NCBI GenBank assembly: GCA_902553945.1
Contig: CACDMT010000012.1
Location: forward strand, 1 to 36,110
DNA length: 36,110 nucleotides
Direction: 5' to 3'
Source: an uncultured Alphaproteobacteria bacterium
GTDB lineage: Bacteria; Pseudomonadota; Alphaproteobacteria; HIMB59; GCA-002718135
Position 1 is the stretch's first letter. Every line of letters starts with the position of its first letter. The notes beneath the pieces are model-generated. The model did no database searches and was not told the DNA's origin. It worked only from the letters and a program-made list of their open reading frames with translations. Shown here in pieces: positions 17,772-25,380 of this stretch. Position numbers and translations under genes: made by a program.

Positions 17772-18086
17772 ATTTAATTTTATCCAATTTTCAAGTGCTG
17801 ACTTTGGCAAACTACCTACTTTTGAATCTATCAATTTCCCATCATTAAAAAGCATAATTGTGGGAATTCCTCTAACACCGTATTTTTGAGGAGTAAGTGG
17901 ATTTTCATCAATATTCATTTTATATATTTTAATTTTATTTTTATTTTCTTGGGCTATTTCTTCAAGAATTGGATCAATTTGTTTACAAGGGCCACACCAT
18001 TCAGCTCCAAAGTCTACTATTACTGGAATTTCAGAATTTGATATATCTTGATCAAAGGTACTATCACTTGTTTTAAATGTTGTCAT
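17766..18086 (-). CDS. trxA: Thioredoxin
   Basis: 106 residues, one thioredoxin fold. The active site is W30-C31-G-P-C34-K, with the buried aspartate in VDFGAEW and the cis-proline in GIPTIMLF. It is the general cytoplasmic dithiol reductant and can serve ribonucleotide reductase. Place: folC and trxA face each other, as in many alphaproteobacteria, but there the addA-addB pair normally lies on the far side of trxA. Here murU comes next after a 47-nt gap (18087-18133) with nothing evident in it. Confidence 0.97.
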   Translation of the reverse strand: MTTFKTSDSTFDQDISNSEIPVIVDFGAEWCGPCKQIDPILEEIAQENKNKIKIYKMNIDENPLTPQKYGVRGIPTIMLFNDGKLIDSKVGSLPKSALENWIKLNL

Positions 18087-18133
18087 ATTTAATACATAAG
18101 AGTTATAATTTTTTATTCAAGAAAATATTGTAA

Positions 18134-18814
18134 TTAGACTTCAAGAAATGATTTTTTATCCCCAATATGAAATATTTTGGATTGCATTATTTCACCTTTT
18201 AATTTTTTTTGTAAAATTAATTCATCCCAGACTTCATTCATAGAAAATTTATTTTTATTTTTTTTAAATATATTTGAAGAAACAATTTGCAAACCAGAAA
18301 AAAAGAGTTTTCTTTCGCTTTTTTTCCATCTTGTTATTACATTTTTACTTAAACTAAAATCACCAACTTCTTTTTTTAAACCAATAAAACTTTCATCTGG
18401 AGATAAAAGTATTTTACAATAGTTAACATCTTCAAGATTTTTAACAAATAATAAAACTTCTGAAACATTATTTTTTTTCCAATAAATATCGGAGTTAGTA
18501 GTTATTATTTTTGTTTTATCTGTATAATTAAAAATATTTTTTATACCACCACCAGTTCCAAGAATAGTTGGTTCATAAATTAATTTAACAAATGCTTTAT
18601 CATAATTTTTTTTTATATAATTCTCAATTTCCTTATGGAGATAGTGTGTGTTAATTAAAATTTCATCACATCCAAGTTTTTTAAAAAAAGTAATTGTGTT
18701 ACTTAATAGTGTTGTCTTATTAATTTTTAATAAAGGCTTGGGTATCCTGTGTGTTAAATCTAACATTCTCGTACCAAAACCAGCACATAAAATCATTAAT
18801 GAAAAATTCTGCAT
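18134..18814 (-). CDS. murU: N-acetylmuramate alpha-1-phosphate uridylyltransferase-like nucleotidyltransferase
   Basis: 226 residues. Sugar-phosphate nucleotidyltransferase signature LCAGFGTRMLDLTHRIPKPL at the N-terminus, with the metal-binding aspartate in TTNSDIYW and substrate loop GTGGGIKNIF. The family next to an AmgK-like kinase and tsaE is MurU, which makes UDP-MurNAc from MurNAc-1-phosphate in peptidoglycan recycling (shown in Pseudomonas putida). It could instead act on another sugar phosphate, because alphaproteobacterial homologues are mostly annotated only as nucleotidyltransferases. It follows amgK with a 4-nt gap; both are on the minus strand and probably co-translated. Confidence 0.8.
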   Translation of the reverse strand: MQNFSLMILCAGFGTRMLDLTHRIPKPLLKINKTTLLSNTITFFKKLGCDEILINTHYLHKEIENYIKKNYDKAFVKLIYEPTILGTGGGIKNIFNYTDKTKIITTNSDIYWKKNNVSEVLLFVKNLEDVNYCKILLSPDESFIGLKKEVGDFSLSKNVITRWKKSERKLFFSGLQIVSSNIFKKNKNKFSMNEVWDELILQKKLKGEIMQSKIFHIGDKKSFLEV

Positions 18815-18818
18815 CTAA

Positions 18819-19739
18819 TTAATCTAAGATATTATTATAAATTGATATTAATTTTTTATTATTAATATTTTTGAGACTTATATTTAACCTTGAAAATGTG
18901 ATATCGATAAAATTTAAATATTTTTTATGGCCATCTTGATTAAATAATTTAGTCCATCTTCCAAGCAACCTTGTTAGTCTAGCTGTATTTAGTATATAAT
19001 ATTGATCTCTAAATGTTTTATAATCTGTTTTAATTAATGAATTATTATAAAAATATTCAATCAAATTTTCATTATACTCCCTGGTAATATTTAATCTTGG
19101 ATTTTCTAATATTGAAAATAAGTCCCAGGCTGCAAAGCCAACAAATGCGCTTTGAAAATCTATAATTCCACATTTAAGATGCCCTTTTTTATTGGGCAAA
19201 TAAAATAAATTCACAAATTCAAAATCTCTATGTACAAAATAATCAAAGTTAAAATCTTGAGAATAAAATGTTTTTTCCCATACTTCATAAAATTTCTTAT
19301 TTAAAATATTTGACTTTTTTTTAAATGGTAAATAAAAATCTATAAATTCACTAATTTCATTTTTTAAATCAATAAATGAATATGTTTTTAAATTATTTAA
19401 CTCGTTTTTAAAAATTGAATTATGAATTATAATTAAGTTATCGACTGCTAATTTTAATATTTGATAGATATCATAATCTTCCAAAATTTTATCAAATCTT
19501 TTTTGTCCAAAATCTTCCATACATATAACATAATTATCATTTTGAACTTCGTAAACAGAAGGTATAGAAATATTTTTTTTTTGTAATATTTGTACTGTGT
19601 TTAAAAAATTTTCGTAGTCCTCTTTAATATCTGAAAAATCAATTATAACTTTATTTAATTTTTTATCAATTTGCTTATATACCTTTTTTTTTGATAGTCC
19701 TTCTGTAATTTTCTCTAGTTTATTAAAATTTAAAACCAT
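18819..19739 (-). CDS. amgK: Aminoglycoside-phosphotransferase-fold sugar kinase, AmgK-like
   Basis: 306 residues with the APH/choline-kinase fold. The catalytic loop is FVHRDFEFVNLFYLP (Brenner motif H-x-D) and the metal-binding motif is CGIIDFQSAFVG followed by AAWDL. In this context (tsaE-amgK-murU) the likely role is anomeric phosphorylation of MurNAc/GlcNAc to feed MurU, the salvage route that bypasses de novo UDP-MurNAc synthesis. Antibiotic resistance is not implied despite the domain name. The sequence is quite divergent in its N-lobe. Spacing to tsaE is 5 nt and to murU 4 nt, supporting an operon. Confidence 0.78.
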   Translation of the reverse strand: MVLNFNKLEKITEGLSKKKVYKQIDKKLNKVIIDFSDIKEDYENFLNTVQILQKKNISIPSVYEVQNDNYVICMEDFGQKRFDKILEDYDIYQILKLAVDNLIIIHNSIFKNELNNLKTYSFIDLKNEISEFIDFYLPFKKKSNILNKKFYEVWEKTFYSQDFNFDYFVHRDFEFVNLFYLPNKKGHLKCGIIDFQSAFVGFAAWDLFSILENPRLNITREYNENLIEYFYNNSLIKTDYKTFRDQYYILNTARLTRLLGRWTKLFNQDGHKKYLNFIDITFSRLNISLKNINNKKLISIYNNILD

Positions 19740-19744
19740 TTAAA

Positions 19745-20191
19745 TTATTTATAATAATTAATATTTAATTTTCTTAAAGTTTCAGAGTATACCTCAATTT
19801 TTATAAGATAATAATTTTTATTATTATAATTTTGAAGAAATAATTCGGGCCATTCAATAAGTGTTATTGATTTATAAATATCTTCATAAATGTTTAATTC
19901 ATTTAAATCTTTTTCATTTGCTAATCTATATAAATCATAATGAAAAATCTGATGAGAATTTAGATCATATGTAATAAGAATTGGATAAGTGGGACTTTTT
20001 ACTAATGATGGTTTTGCTATTTTACTTTTTAAATATAAATTACTAATTAAAAATCTTGCAAAAGTTGTTTTACCTACACCTAAATCTCCTTGTAATAGAA
20101 CTAGATCACCTATTTTCAATTTATTAGAGAATTTTGATGCCAAAATCTCCAGATCTGAAATATTTAAAATCTGATTATTTAGTTCAATCAA
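19745..20191 (-). CDS. tsaE: tRNA t6A biosynthesis ATPase TsaE
   Basis: 148 residues. P-loop LLQGDLGVGKTTFARFL (about 33-48), then KSPTYPILITYD, FHYDLYRL and LIEWPELF, all in the usual TsaE order. With TsaB and TsaD it drives formation of N6-threonylcarbamoyladenosine at position 37 of ANN-decoding tRNAs. tsaB and tsaD are not in this window. It starts 6 nt after the metK stop and is followed by amgK; the pairing of tsaE with the AmgK/MurU genes is conserved in alphaproteobacteria. Confidence 0.94.
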   Translation of the reverse strand: MIELNNQILNISDLEILASKFSNKLKIGDLVLLQGDLGVGKTTFARFLISNLYLKSKIAKPSLVKSPTYPILITYDLNSHQIFHYDLYRLANEKDLNELNIYEDIYKSITLIEWPELFLQNYNNKNYYLIKIEVYSETLRKLNINYYK

Positions 20192-20197
20192 ACCTTC

Positions 20198-21367
20198 TTA
20201 TGATATCCCTTTAAGAGCATCTACTAAATCTGTTTTTTCCCATGTAAAATGACCATCATTAGTTGGCATTCTTCCAAAATGACCATAAGCAGAAGTTGGA
20301 ACATATATAGGATTGCTTAACTTTAAATGTTCTCTAATTCCTCTTGGGCTTAAATCAAATAAATCTTGAACAGCTTTTTCGATTTTTTCCTCATCTACTT
20401 TATTAGTGCCATTAGTATTTACATAGACTGACAAAGGTTTTGAAACTCCTATTGCATAAGATAATTGAATAGTACATTGTTCAGCAAGCTCAGCTGCAAC
20501 TATATTCTTTGCTAAATATCTTGATGCATATGCTGCAGATCTATCAACCTTTGAAGGGTCTTTTCCAGAAAATGCTCCGCCTCCATGAGGTGCAGCACCT
20601 CCATAGGTATCAACAATTATTTTTCTACCAGTTAAACCAGAGTCTCCATCTGGTCCACCAATAACAAAGTTTCCTGTAGGATTAACATAAAATTCTTCAT
20701 CTTTGAGTCCCTCTAACAATTCATTAGGTATGCACTCATATACATAAGGTTTAACTATTTCCTTAACATCAGAAGGAGATAAGCCTTCTTTATGTTGTGA
20801 AGAAATTACTAATGAAGTTACTCTACTGGGTTTTCCATTTTCATAAAGCATTGTTACCTGACTTTTAGAATCAGGTTCTAAGCCATCAGCAGATCCATCT
20901 TTTCTAGCTTGCGCCATTTTATACAAAATTTGATGAGAATAATGAATAGGAGCTGGCATTAATGTATCAGTATCCTTACATGCAAAACCAAACATAATAC
21001 CTTGGTCTCCAGCGCCTTCATCTTTGTCACTTCCTGAATCAACCCCCATTGCAATATCTGAAGATTGTTCATGAAGAAAACTCTCAACATCACAGTTCTG
21101 CCAATGAAAACCTTCTTGTTCATAGCCTATGTCTTTAATACAATCTCTAACTTGAGATATGATTTGGTCTTTTGAGATTGATGGTCCTCTAACTTCACCG
21201 GCTAAAACTACTTTATTTGTAGTAGTAAGAGTTTCACAAGCAACTCGAGTTTGTGGATCTCCTGATGATAAGTAGGTATCTACAACCATATCAGAAATTC
21301 TATCACAAACTTTATCTGGGTGTCCCTCAGAAACTGACTCACTAGTAAATAAATAAGATCTATTCAT
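20198..21367 (-). CDS. metK: S-adenosylmethionine synthetase
   Basis: 389 residues, usual length. It makes SAM from methionine and ATP. Signature elements are intact: [51 protein letters not shown] and [20 protein letters not shown] strong ribosome site, AGGAG, lies 6 nt before the ATG, in the 9-nt gap after ahcY. Being directly downstream of ahcY it forms the core of the methyl cycle: MetK supplies SAM and AhcY removes the inhibitory by-product SAH. The gap is far too short for a SAM riboswitch. Confidence 0.98.
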   Translation of the reverse strand: MNRSYLFTSESVSEGHPDKVCDRISDMVVDTYLSSGDPQTRVACETLTTTNKVVLAGEVRGPSISKDQIISQVRDCIKDIGYEQEGFHWQNCDVESFLHEQSSDIAMGVDSGSDKDEGAGDQGIMFGFACKDTDTLMPAPIHYSHQILYKMAQARKDGSADGLEPDSKSQVTMLYENGKPSRVTSLVISSQHKEGLSPSDVKEIVKPYVYECIPNELLEGLKDEEFYVNPTGNFVIGGPDGDSGLTGRKIIVDTYGGAAPHGGGAFSGKDPSKVDRSAAYASRYLAKNIVAAELAEQCTIQLSYAIGVSKPLSVYVNTNGTNKVDEEKIEKAVQDLFDLSPRGIREHLKLSNPIYVPTSAYGHFGRMPTNDGHFTWEKTDLVDALKGIS

Positions 21368-21376
21368 AATTCACTC

Positions 21377-22666
21377 CTAATATCTATATGTGTTATCTTT
21401 AAATGGGCCTTGCTTACTAACACCAATATATTCAGCTTGTTTATCTGTTAGTTCTGTAAGCTTAGCTCCGACTTTCTTTAAGTGCAATGATGCTACTTTT
21501 TCATCTAAATGTTTTGGTAAAACATAGACTTTATTTTCATAATTCTTTGAATTGTTCCATAATTCAATTTGAGCTAAAACCTGATTAGTAAAAGATGCAC
21601 TCATTACAAAACTTGGATGACCAGTAGCATTTCCTAAATTTACAAGTCTACCTTCTGATAATAAAAGTATCTTTTTACCATCAGGAAACTCAACTTCTCT
21701 TACTTGAGGTTTAATTTCATCAGATTTATAATTTTGAAGCGCCTCAGTTTGTATTTCATTATCAAAATGACCAATATTGCATACAATTGCACGGTCTCTC
21801 ATTTGTCTCATGTGATCTTGGGTAATAACATCTAGGTTCCCAGTAGCTGTAACAAATATATCTCCATATTTGCAAGCATCATCCATAGTAACTACTTCGT
21901 AACCCTCCATTGCGGCTTGTAATGCATTTATTGGATCAATTTCCGTAACACAAACTCTGGCTCCAGCACCTCTTAAACTAGCAGCTGAACCTTTACCTAC
22001 ATCTCCGTAACCAGCTACAACAGCAATTTTTCCTGCCATCATTACATCGGTGCCTCTTCTTATTCCATCAACTAAACTTTCCTTACAACCATATAAATTA
22101 TCAAATTTAGACTTTGTAACAGAGTCGTTAACATTTATTGCTGGAACTTTAAGTAAGCCTTTTTTCTCCATTTCCTTCAAACGATGAACTCCTGTAGTAG
22201 TCTCTTCAGATAAACCTAATATATCTTCAAGCATTTTAGGATATTTGTCGTGAATAATTTTTGTTGCATCTCCACCATCATCTAAAATCATATTTGGTTT
22301 CCATCCATCAGGACCCTCTAGCGTTTTTTCAATGCACCACCAAAATTCCTCTTCAGTCTGACCTTTCCAGGCAAATACGGGTATGCCTTTAGCCGCAATA
22401 GCAGCAGCAGCATGATCTTGGGTTGAAAATATATTACACGAGCTCCATCTTACAGTTGCACCAAGGTATACTAGTGTTTCAATTAAAACTGCAGTTTGAA
22501 TTGTCATATGAAGACAGCCTACAATTCTTGCTCCATCAAGAGGTTTTGTTTCTTTATATTCTTCTCTTAGTGCCATTAAACCGGGCATTTCTGTTTCAGC
22601 AATAGCAATTTCTTTATTTCCAAAATCTGCAAGGCTTATATCTTTTACTTTGAAGTCATCAGTCAT
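21377..22666 (-). CDS. ahcY: Adenosylhomocysteinase (SAH hydrolase)
   Basis: 429 residues. It hydrolyses S-adenosylhomocysteine to homocysteine and adenosine using bound NAD. Active-site residues are present: [39 protein letters not shown] (with the catalytic Lys, Asp and Cys), the NAD loop [25 protein letters not shown] and the C-terminal [12 protein letters not shown] motif. TAGGAAA precedes the ATG as a ribosome site. Only 31 nt separate it from the chvG stop, so no SAH riboswitch fits and it is probably carried on the chvI-chvG transcript or driven from inside chvG. Confidence 0.98.
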   Translation of the reverse strand: MTDDFKVKDISLADFGNKEIAIAETEMPGLMALREEYKETKPLDGARIVGCLHMTIQTAVLIETLVYLGATVRWSSCNIFSTQDHAAAAIAAKGIPVFAWKGQTEEEFWWCIEKTLEGPDGWKPNMILDDGGDATKIIHDKYPKMLEDILGLSEETTTGVHRLKEMEKKGLLKVPAINVNDSVTKSKFDNLYGCKESLVDGIRRGTDVMMAGKIAVVAGYGDVGKGSAASLRGAGARVCVTEIDPINALQAAMEGYEVVTMDDACKYGDIFVTATGNLDVITQDHMRQMRDRAIVCNIGHFDNEIQTEALQNYKSDEIKPQVREVEFPDGKKILLLSEGRLVNLGNATGHPSFVMSASFTNQVLAQIELWNNSKNYENKVYVLPKHLDEKVASLHLKKVGAKLTELTDKQAEYIGVSKQGPFKDNTYRY

Positions 22667-22697
22667 GTAATTTCCTATTGTTTGTATATTTATAAAA

Positions 22698-24386
22698 TTA
22701 GTGTTTTAAAGGTAATTTTATAATAAAACAAGCACCACCAAAATGTATTTTATCACTTTCTGTTAATTCTATCGAACCACTAAATGAGTTAATTATTTCC
22801 TTTGAAATTGACAACCCTAACCCTGAATGTTGATCGTTTTGATTGTCTCGATCAGTATAAAAACGTTCAAAAATTTTATCTTTATGTTCAAGTTTAATAC
22901 CCTTCCCCTGATCATAAAATTTTATCTGTACAATTTCTTCATTGATAATATCTATGGCAATTAAAATTTCACTATTTTTAGTAGATAATGAAATACTATT
23001 ATCAATTAAATTAAGTATTACTTGAATAAACTTATCTTCATTTACAAAAACATTAATTGCTTCGTTTCTAATATAAGTTTTAATTTTAATATTTTTTTTA
23101 TTTCCTGAATAATCTTTGATAAAATTATTAAAAAATGCATTTAAATTTATAAACTTAAACTCTTCGGTTTCAATTTCTGAAATAGTTCTTGAAAAATTAG
23201 AGATATCAGAAATTAATTTATTCATACGATTAACTTCTTTATTAAAATTTTTGAGTACTTTTAATTTATTATTTTCACTAACATTATTTTTTAACAAAAG
23301 TTCACTTGATAATTTTATTGCGGTTAGTGGGTTTTTTAATTCGTGAGCAACATCTGTTGTAAATTTTTCTAATTGTTCCATTTGTAGTTTTAAATCTTTT
23401 GACATTATTTGAATTTGTTTAGCTAAAATACCAATTTCATCTCCTCTTATTGGATAATTTAAGTTTTTAAAATTTCTTATTTTTTGTCTTTCTAAAATTG
23501 TTATATTAGTTAATTGTTTAAGCGGTGTAATTAAATCTCTAACAAAAAAAAGAGATAAAAAAATCATAACTAAAATAAAGAGAATATAAAAATTAAATAA
23601 AATAAATGAAGTAAATGCTAAATCATCATTTTTATCACCCAAAATATATGAAATTATTATGACACCAAAAACCTTGTTATTGGATATTATTGGAGATGAA
23701 TAATAATTAATTACATTTTTGTATTTATCAATATACTTTTCATTAATAATTTTTTGCTTTTTGGTTGTTTCCATTAGAATATTGATATCGTGCTTTTGTT
23801 TCATAATCTCTTTACTATATTTTTTTTTAATTAATTTAGAATAAAATGAGTTGAATTTCTCATTATAATAATCTTGATATAATTGAATTAAATTACTTTT
23901 ATTTTGATCAATTTCGCTCAATTGAACTTCATTAACTGACAAAACAGAGTCATTTACGCTAGATAAATTTTTAGAGTCTACTATTTTGATCATACTATCA
24001 TTATAAATTTTAATATTTAAATCAGGATCAAAGTAATTTTGCATTATAAATTGCTGAGCGCTGCTTGGTTCTAATTCTGGTTCGGAAAAAACCAATTGAT
24101 CATATGAATTATTTTTTTTACAATTTTTATCAATTAAATTATCTATTCTGCAATTCTGAAAAAGTGGGGTCCTTGTTATTGAATTTGTTTTTAAAAAAAA
24201 TGATATATTTTTAAGATCTTTTACAGTTTTTTCATTTTTATTGAGAAGACTATTATCATATTGAATTAAAAAAAAATTTATTCCAATTATTATCAATAAT
24301 CCAATTACTGTTGTTAAAAAATTTATTAATAAAAGTTGATTAGTTAATGAATAATTTGATAACAATAATAAATTTTTTTTAATCAC
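22698..24386 (-). CDS. chvG: Sensor histidine kinase ChvG/ExoS-like
   Basis: 562 residues. TM1 is at about 18-40, a periplasmic sensor of about 200 residues follows, TM2 is at about 258-283, then HAMP (about 284-335), HisKA with phospho-acceptor H348 in [16 protein letters not shown], and HATPase_c with NLIDNS, DQGKGI and [10 protein letters not shown]. ChvG senses acid or envelope stress in rhizobia and works with ChvI. The start is GTG at 24386, overlapping the chvI stop by 8 nt; no in-frame ATG follows before about residue 114, so GTG is required to include TM1. In many relatives hprK and PTS genes follow; here ahcY follows. Confidence 0.88.
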   Translation of the reverse strand: MIKKNLLLLSNYSLTNQLLLINFLTTVIGLLIIIGINFFLIQYDNSLLNKNEKTVKDLKNISFFLKTNSITRTPLFQNCRIDNLIDKNCKKNNSYDQLVFSEPELEPSSAQQFIMQNYFDPDLNIKIYNDSMIKIVDSKNLSSVNDSVLSVNEVQLSEIDQNKSNLIQLYQDYYNEKFNSFYSKLIKKKYSKEIMKQKHDINILMETTKKQKIINEKYIDKYKNVINYYSSPIISNNKVFGVIIISYILGDKNDDLAFTSFILFNFYILFILVMIFLSLFFVRDLITPLKQLTNITILERQKIRNFKNLNYPIRGDEIGILAKQIQIMSKDLKLQMEQLEKFTTDVAHELKNPLTAIKLSSELLLKNNVSENNKLKVLKNFNKEVNRMNKLISDISNFSRTISEIETEEFKFINLNAFFNNFIKDYSGNKKNIKIKTYIRNEAINVFVNEDKFIQVILNLIDNSISLSTKNSEILIAIDIINEEIVQIKFYDQGKGIKLEHKDKIFERFYTDRDNQNDQHSGLGLSISKEIINSFSGSIELTESDKIHFGGACFIIKLPLKH

Positions 24387-25092
24387 GCCAAGAGTATCCA
24401 GATCCGTATCTAGTCCTTATTTGATCAAAAGATTTATCATAAGATCTGAATTTTTTTCTTAGTCTTTTTATGTGACTGTCAATAGTTCTATCATCAACAT
24501 ATATGGAGTCTCCATACATAGCATCCATTAATTGATTTCGATCTTTTACAACCCCAGGATATTGAGCAAGAGATTTAATAAGATTAAATTCTGCAACAGT
24601 AAGTTCAATCTCTAAATCTTTCCAAAAACATAGTTGCTTGCTTTCATCTAATATTAAATTTCCTTTTATAATATTTTGTTTATTTATGTCTTCTTTATCG
24701 TTTTTATTATTTCTGTTTGAATATATCCTTAGAACTGTTCTTATTCTCTCATTTAATAATTTTTGTGAAAAAGGTTTTTTAATATAATCAGCAGCGCCCA
24801 TTCTTAAGCCTATGATTTCATCTTGTTCGTGATCTTTTGAGGTTAAAAAAATAATTGGCATTTCTTTTAACTTCTCGATCTTGCTAGATCTGACTTTATT
24901 TAATAATTCGTTTCCATCCATCTTTGGCATTTTGATATCAAATAAACCTAAATCATAAGTTTTACTCTCAAGTGCCTGTAAAGCTTCCTCTCCATTAAGA
25001 AAGGTATCAACTGTGAAACCTTCACTTTCTAGAGATAAAGATACAGATGTAAGAATCGACTGTTCATCGTCTACTAATGCAATACTTGCCAT
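24379..25092 (-). CDS. chvI: Response regulator ChvI-like, OmpR family
   Basis: 237 residues. Receiver domain (1-120) with acidic pair DDE at 8-10, phospho-acceptor D52 in GLFDIKMPKMDG, the switch Thr in FLTSKD and Lys in YIKKPF. The C-terminal winged helix (about 145-237) contains YVDDRTIDSHIKRLRKKF, a stretch nearly diagnostic of ChvI, and ends in RYGSGYSW. It is the first gene of a long minus-strand run (chvI-chvG-ahcY-metK-tsaE-amgK-murU-trxA) and its promoter must lie in the 288-nt region it shares with nrdA. Targets in this organism are unknown. Confidence 0.92.
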   Translation of the reverse strand: MASIALVDDEQSILTSVSLSLESEGFTVDTFLNGEEALQALESKTYDLGLFDIKMPKMDGNELLNKVRSSKIEKLKEMPIIFLTSKDHEQDEIIGLRMGAADYIKKPFSQKLLNERIRTVLRIYSNRNNKNDKEDINKQNIIKGNLILDESKQLCFWKDLEIELTVAEFNLIKSLAQYPGVVKDRNQLMDAMYGDSIYVDDRTIDSHIKRLRKKFRSYDKSFDQIRTRYGSGYSWRD

Positions 25093-25380
25093 ATAGAATT
25101 TTATTAATAATTTATGGCATATTTAAGTTCAAAGGCAAAAACAATATATTTAAAATTTAATAAATTGTGACAAAAGTTGATAACTAAATGTAAATAAATC
25201 AATAACTTGTTTACGTTGTATAAATTTGAACTAAATATTAAGTTTGACATCAGAAAAAAAAGATTTATGTTCTTACTTTGTTCTTATTGCGATATTAAGC
25301 AAATGTTGTATTGTCTTTTATCGGCGGCACTACATATTGTGTTTCTCGACAATAGATTTTTAAAAATGGATATAAACTAA
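25093..25380. promoter_or_regulatory. Largest intergenic region: divergent promoters of chvI and nrdA
   Basis: 288 nt without a credible gene, a wide gap for this compact DNA. The half near chvI (25093-25235) is plain AT-rich sequence. Toward nrdA there is TTGACA at 25244-25249 with TATGTT 16 nt downstream at 25266-25271, a fair sigma70-type promoter candidate for nrdA. A less AT-rich patch (25287-25350) holds the NrdR box candidates described separately. A weaker promoter (TTGTCT 25311-25316 with CATATT 25333-25338) would overlap the main box. No small ORF, hairpin with U-tract, or tRNA-like fold was found here. Confidence 0.5.
25296..25342 (+). promoter_or_regulatory. NrdR operator: one strong box and a degenerate second box
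   Basis: At 25327-25342 the sequence GCACTACATATTGTGT matches the NrdR consensus ACACWATATATWGTGT at 14 of 16 positions. Exactly 31 nt upstream (25296-25311) TAAGCAAATGTTGTAT matches 9 of 16, mainly in its right half. Paired boxes three helical turns apart, one often weak, upstream of nrd genes are the usual target of the repressor NrdR, which senses dATP/ATP. The site ends 38 nt before nrdA. nrdR itself is not in the window. The first box is convincing; the second is tentative. Confidence 0.65.

Noticed and set aside
18819-19739. Aminoglycoside resistance gene
   Set aside because: It has the aminoglycoside phosphotransferase fold, but its place between tsaE and murU and its motif wording fit the AmgK sugar kinase type, a housekeeping role.
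22667-22697. Possible SAM or SAH riboswitch before ahcY or metK
   Set aside because: Only 31 nt lie before ahcY and 9 nt before metK, too short for these aptamers, and no matching structure or conserved core is seen.
25093-25235. Possible small gene or RNA in the AT-rich part of the chvI-nrdA gap
   Set aside because: No start with ribosome site and open frame of useful length, no tRNA-like cloverleaf and no stable GC-containing stem was found.
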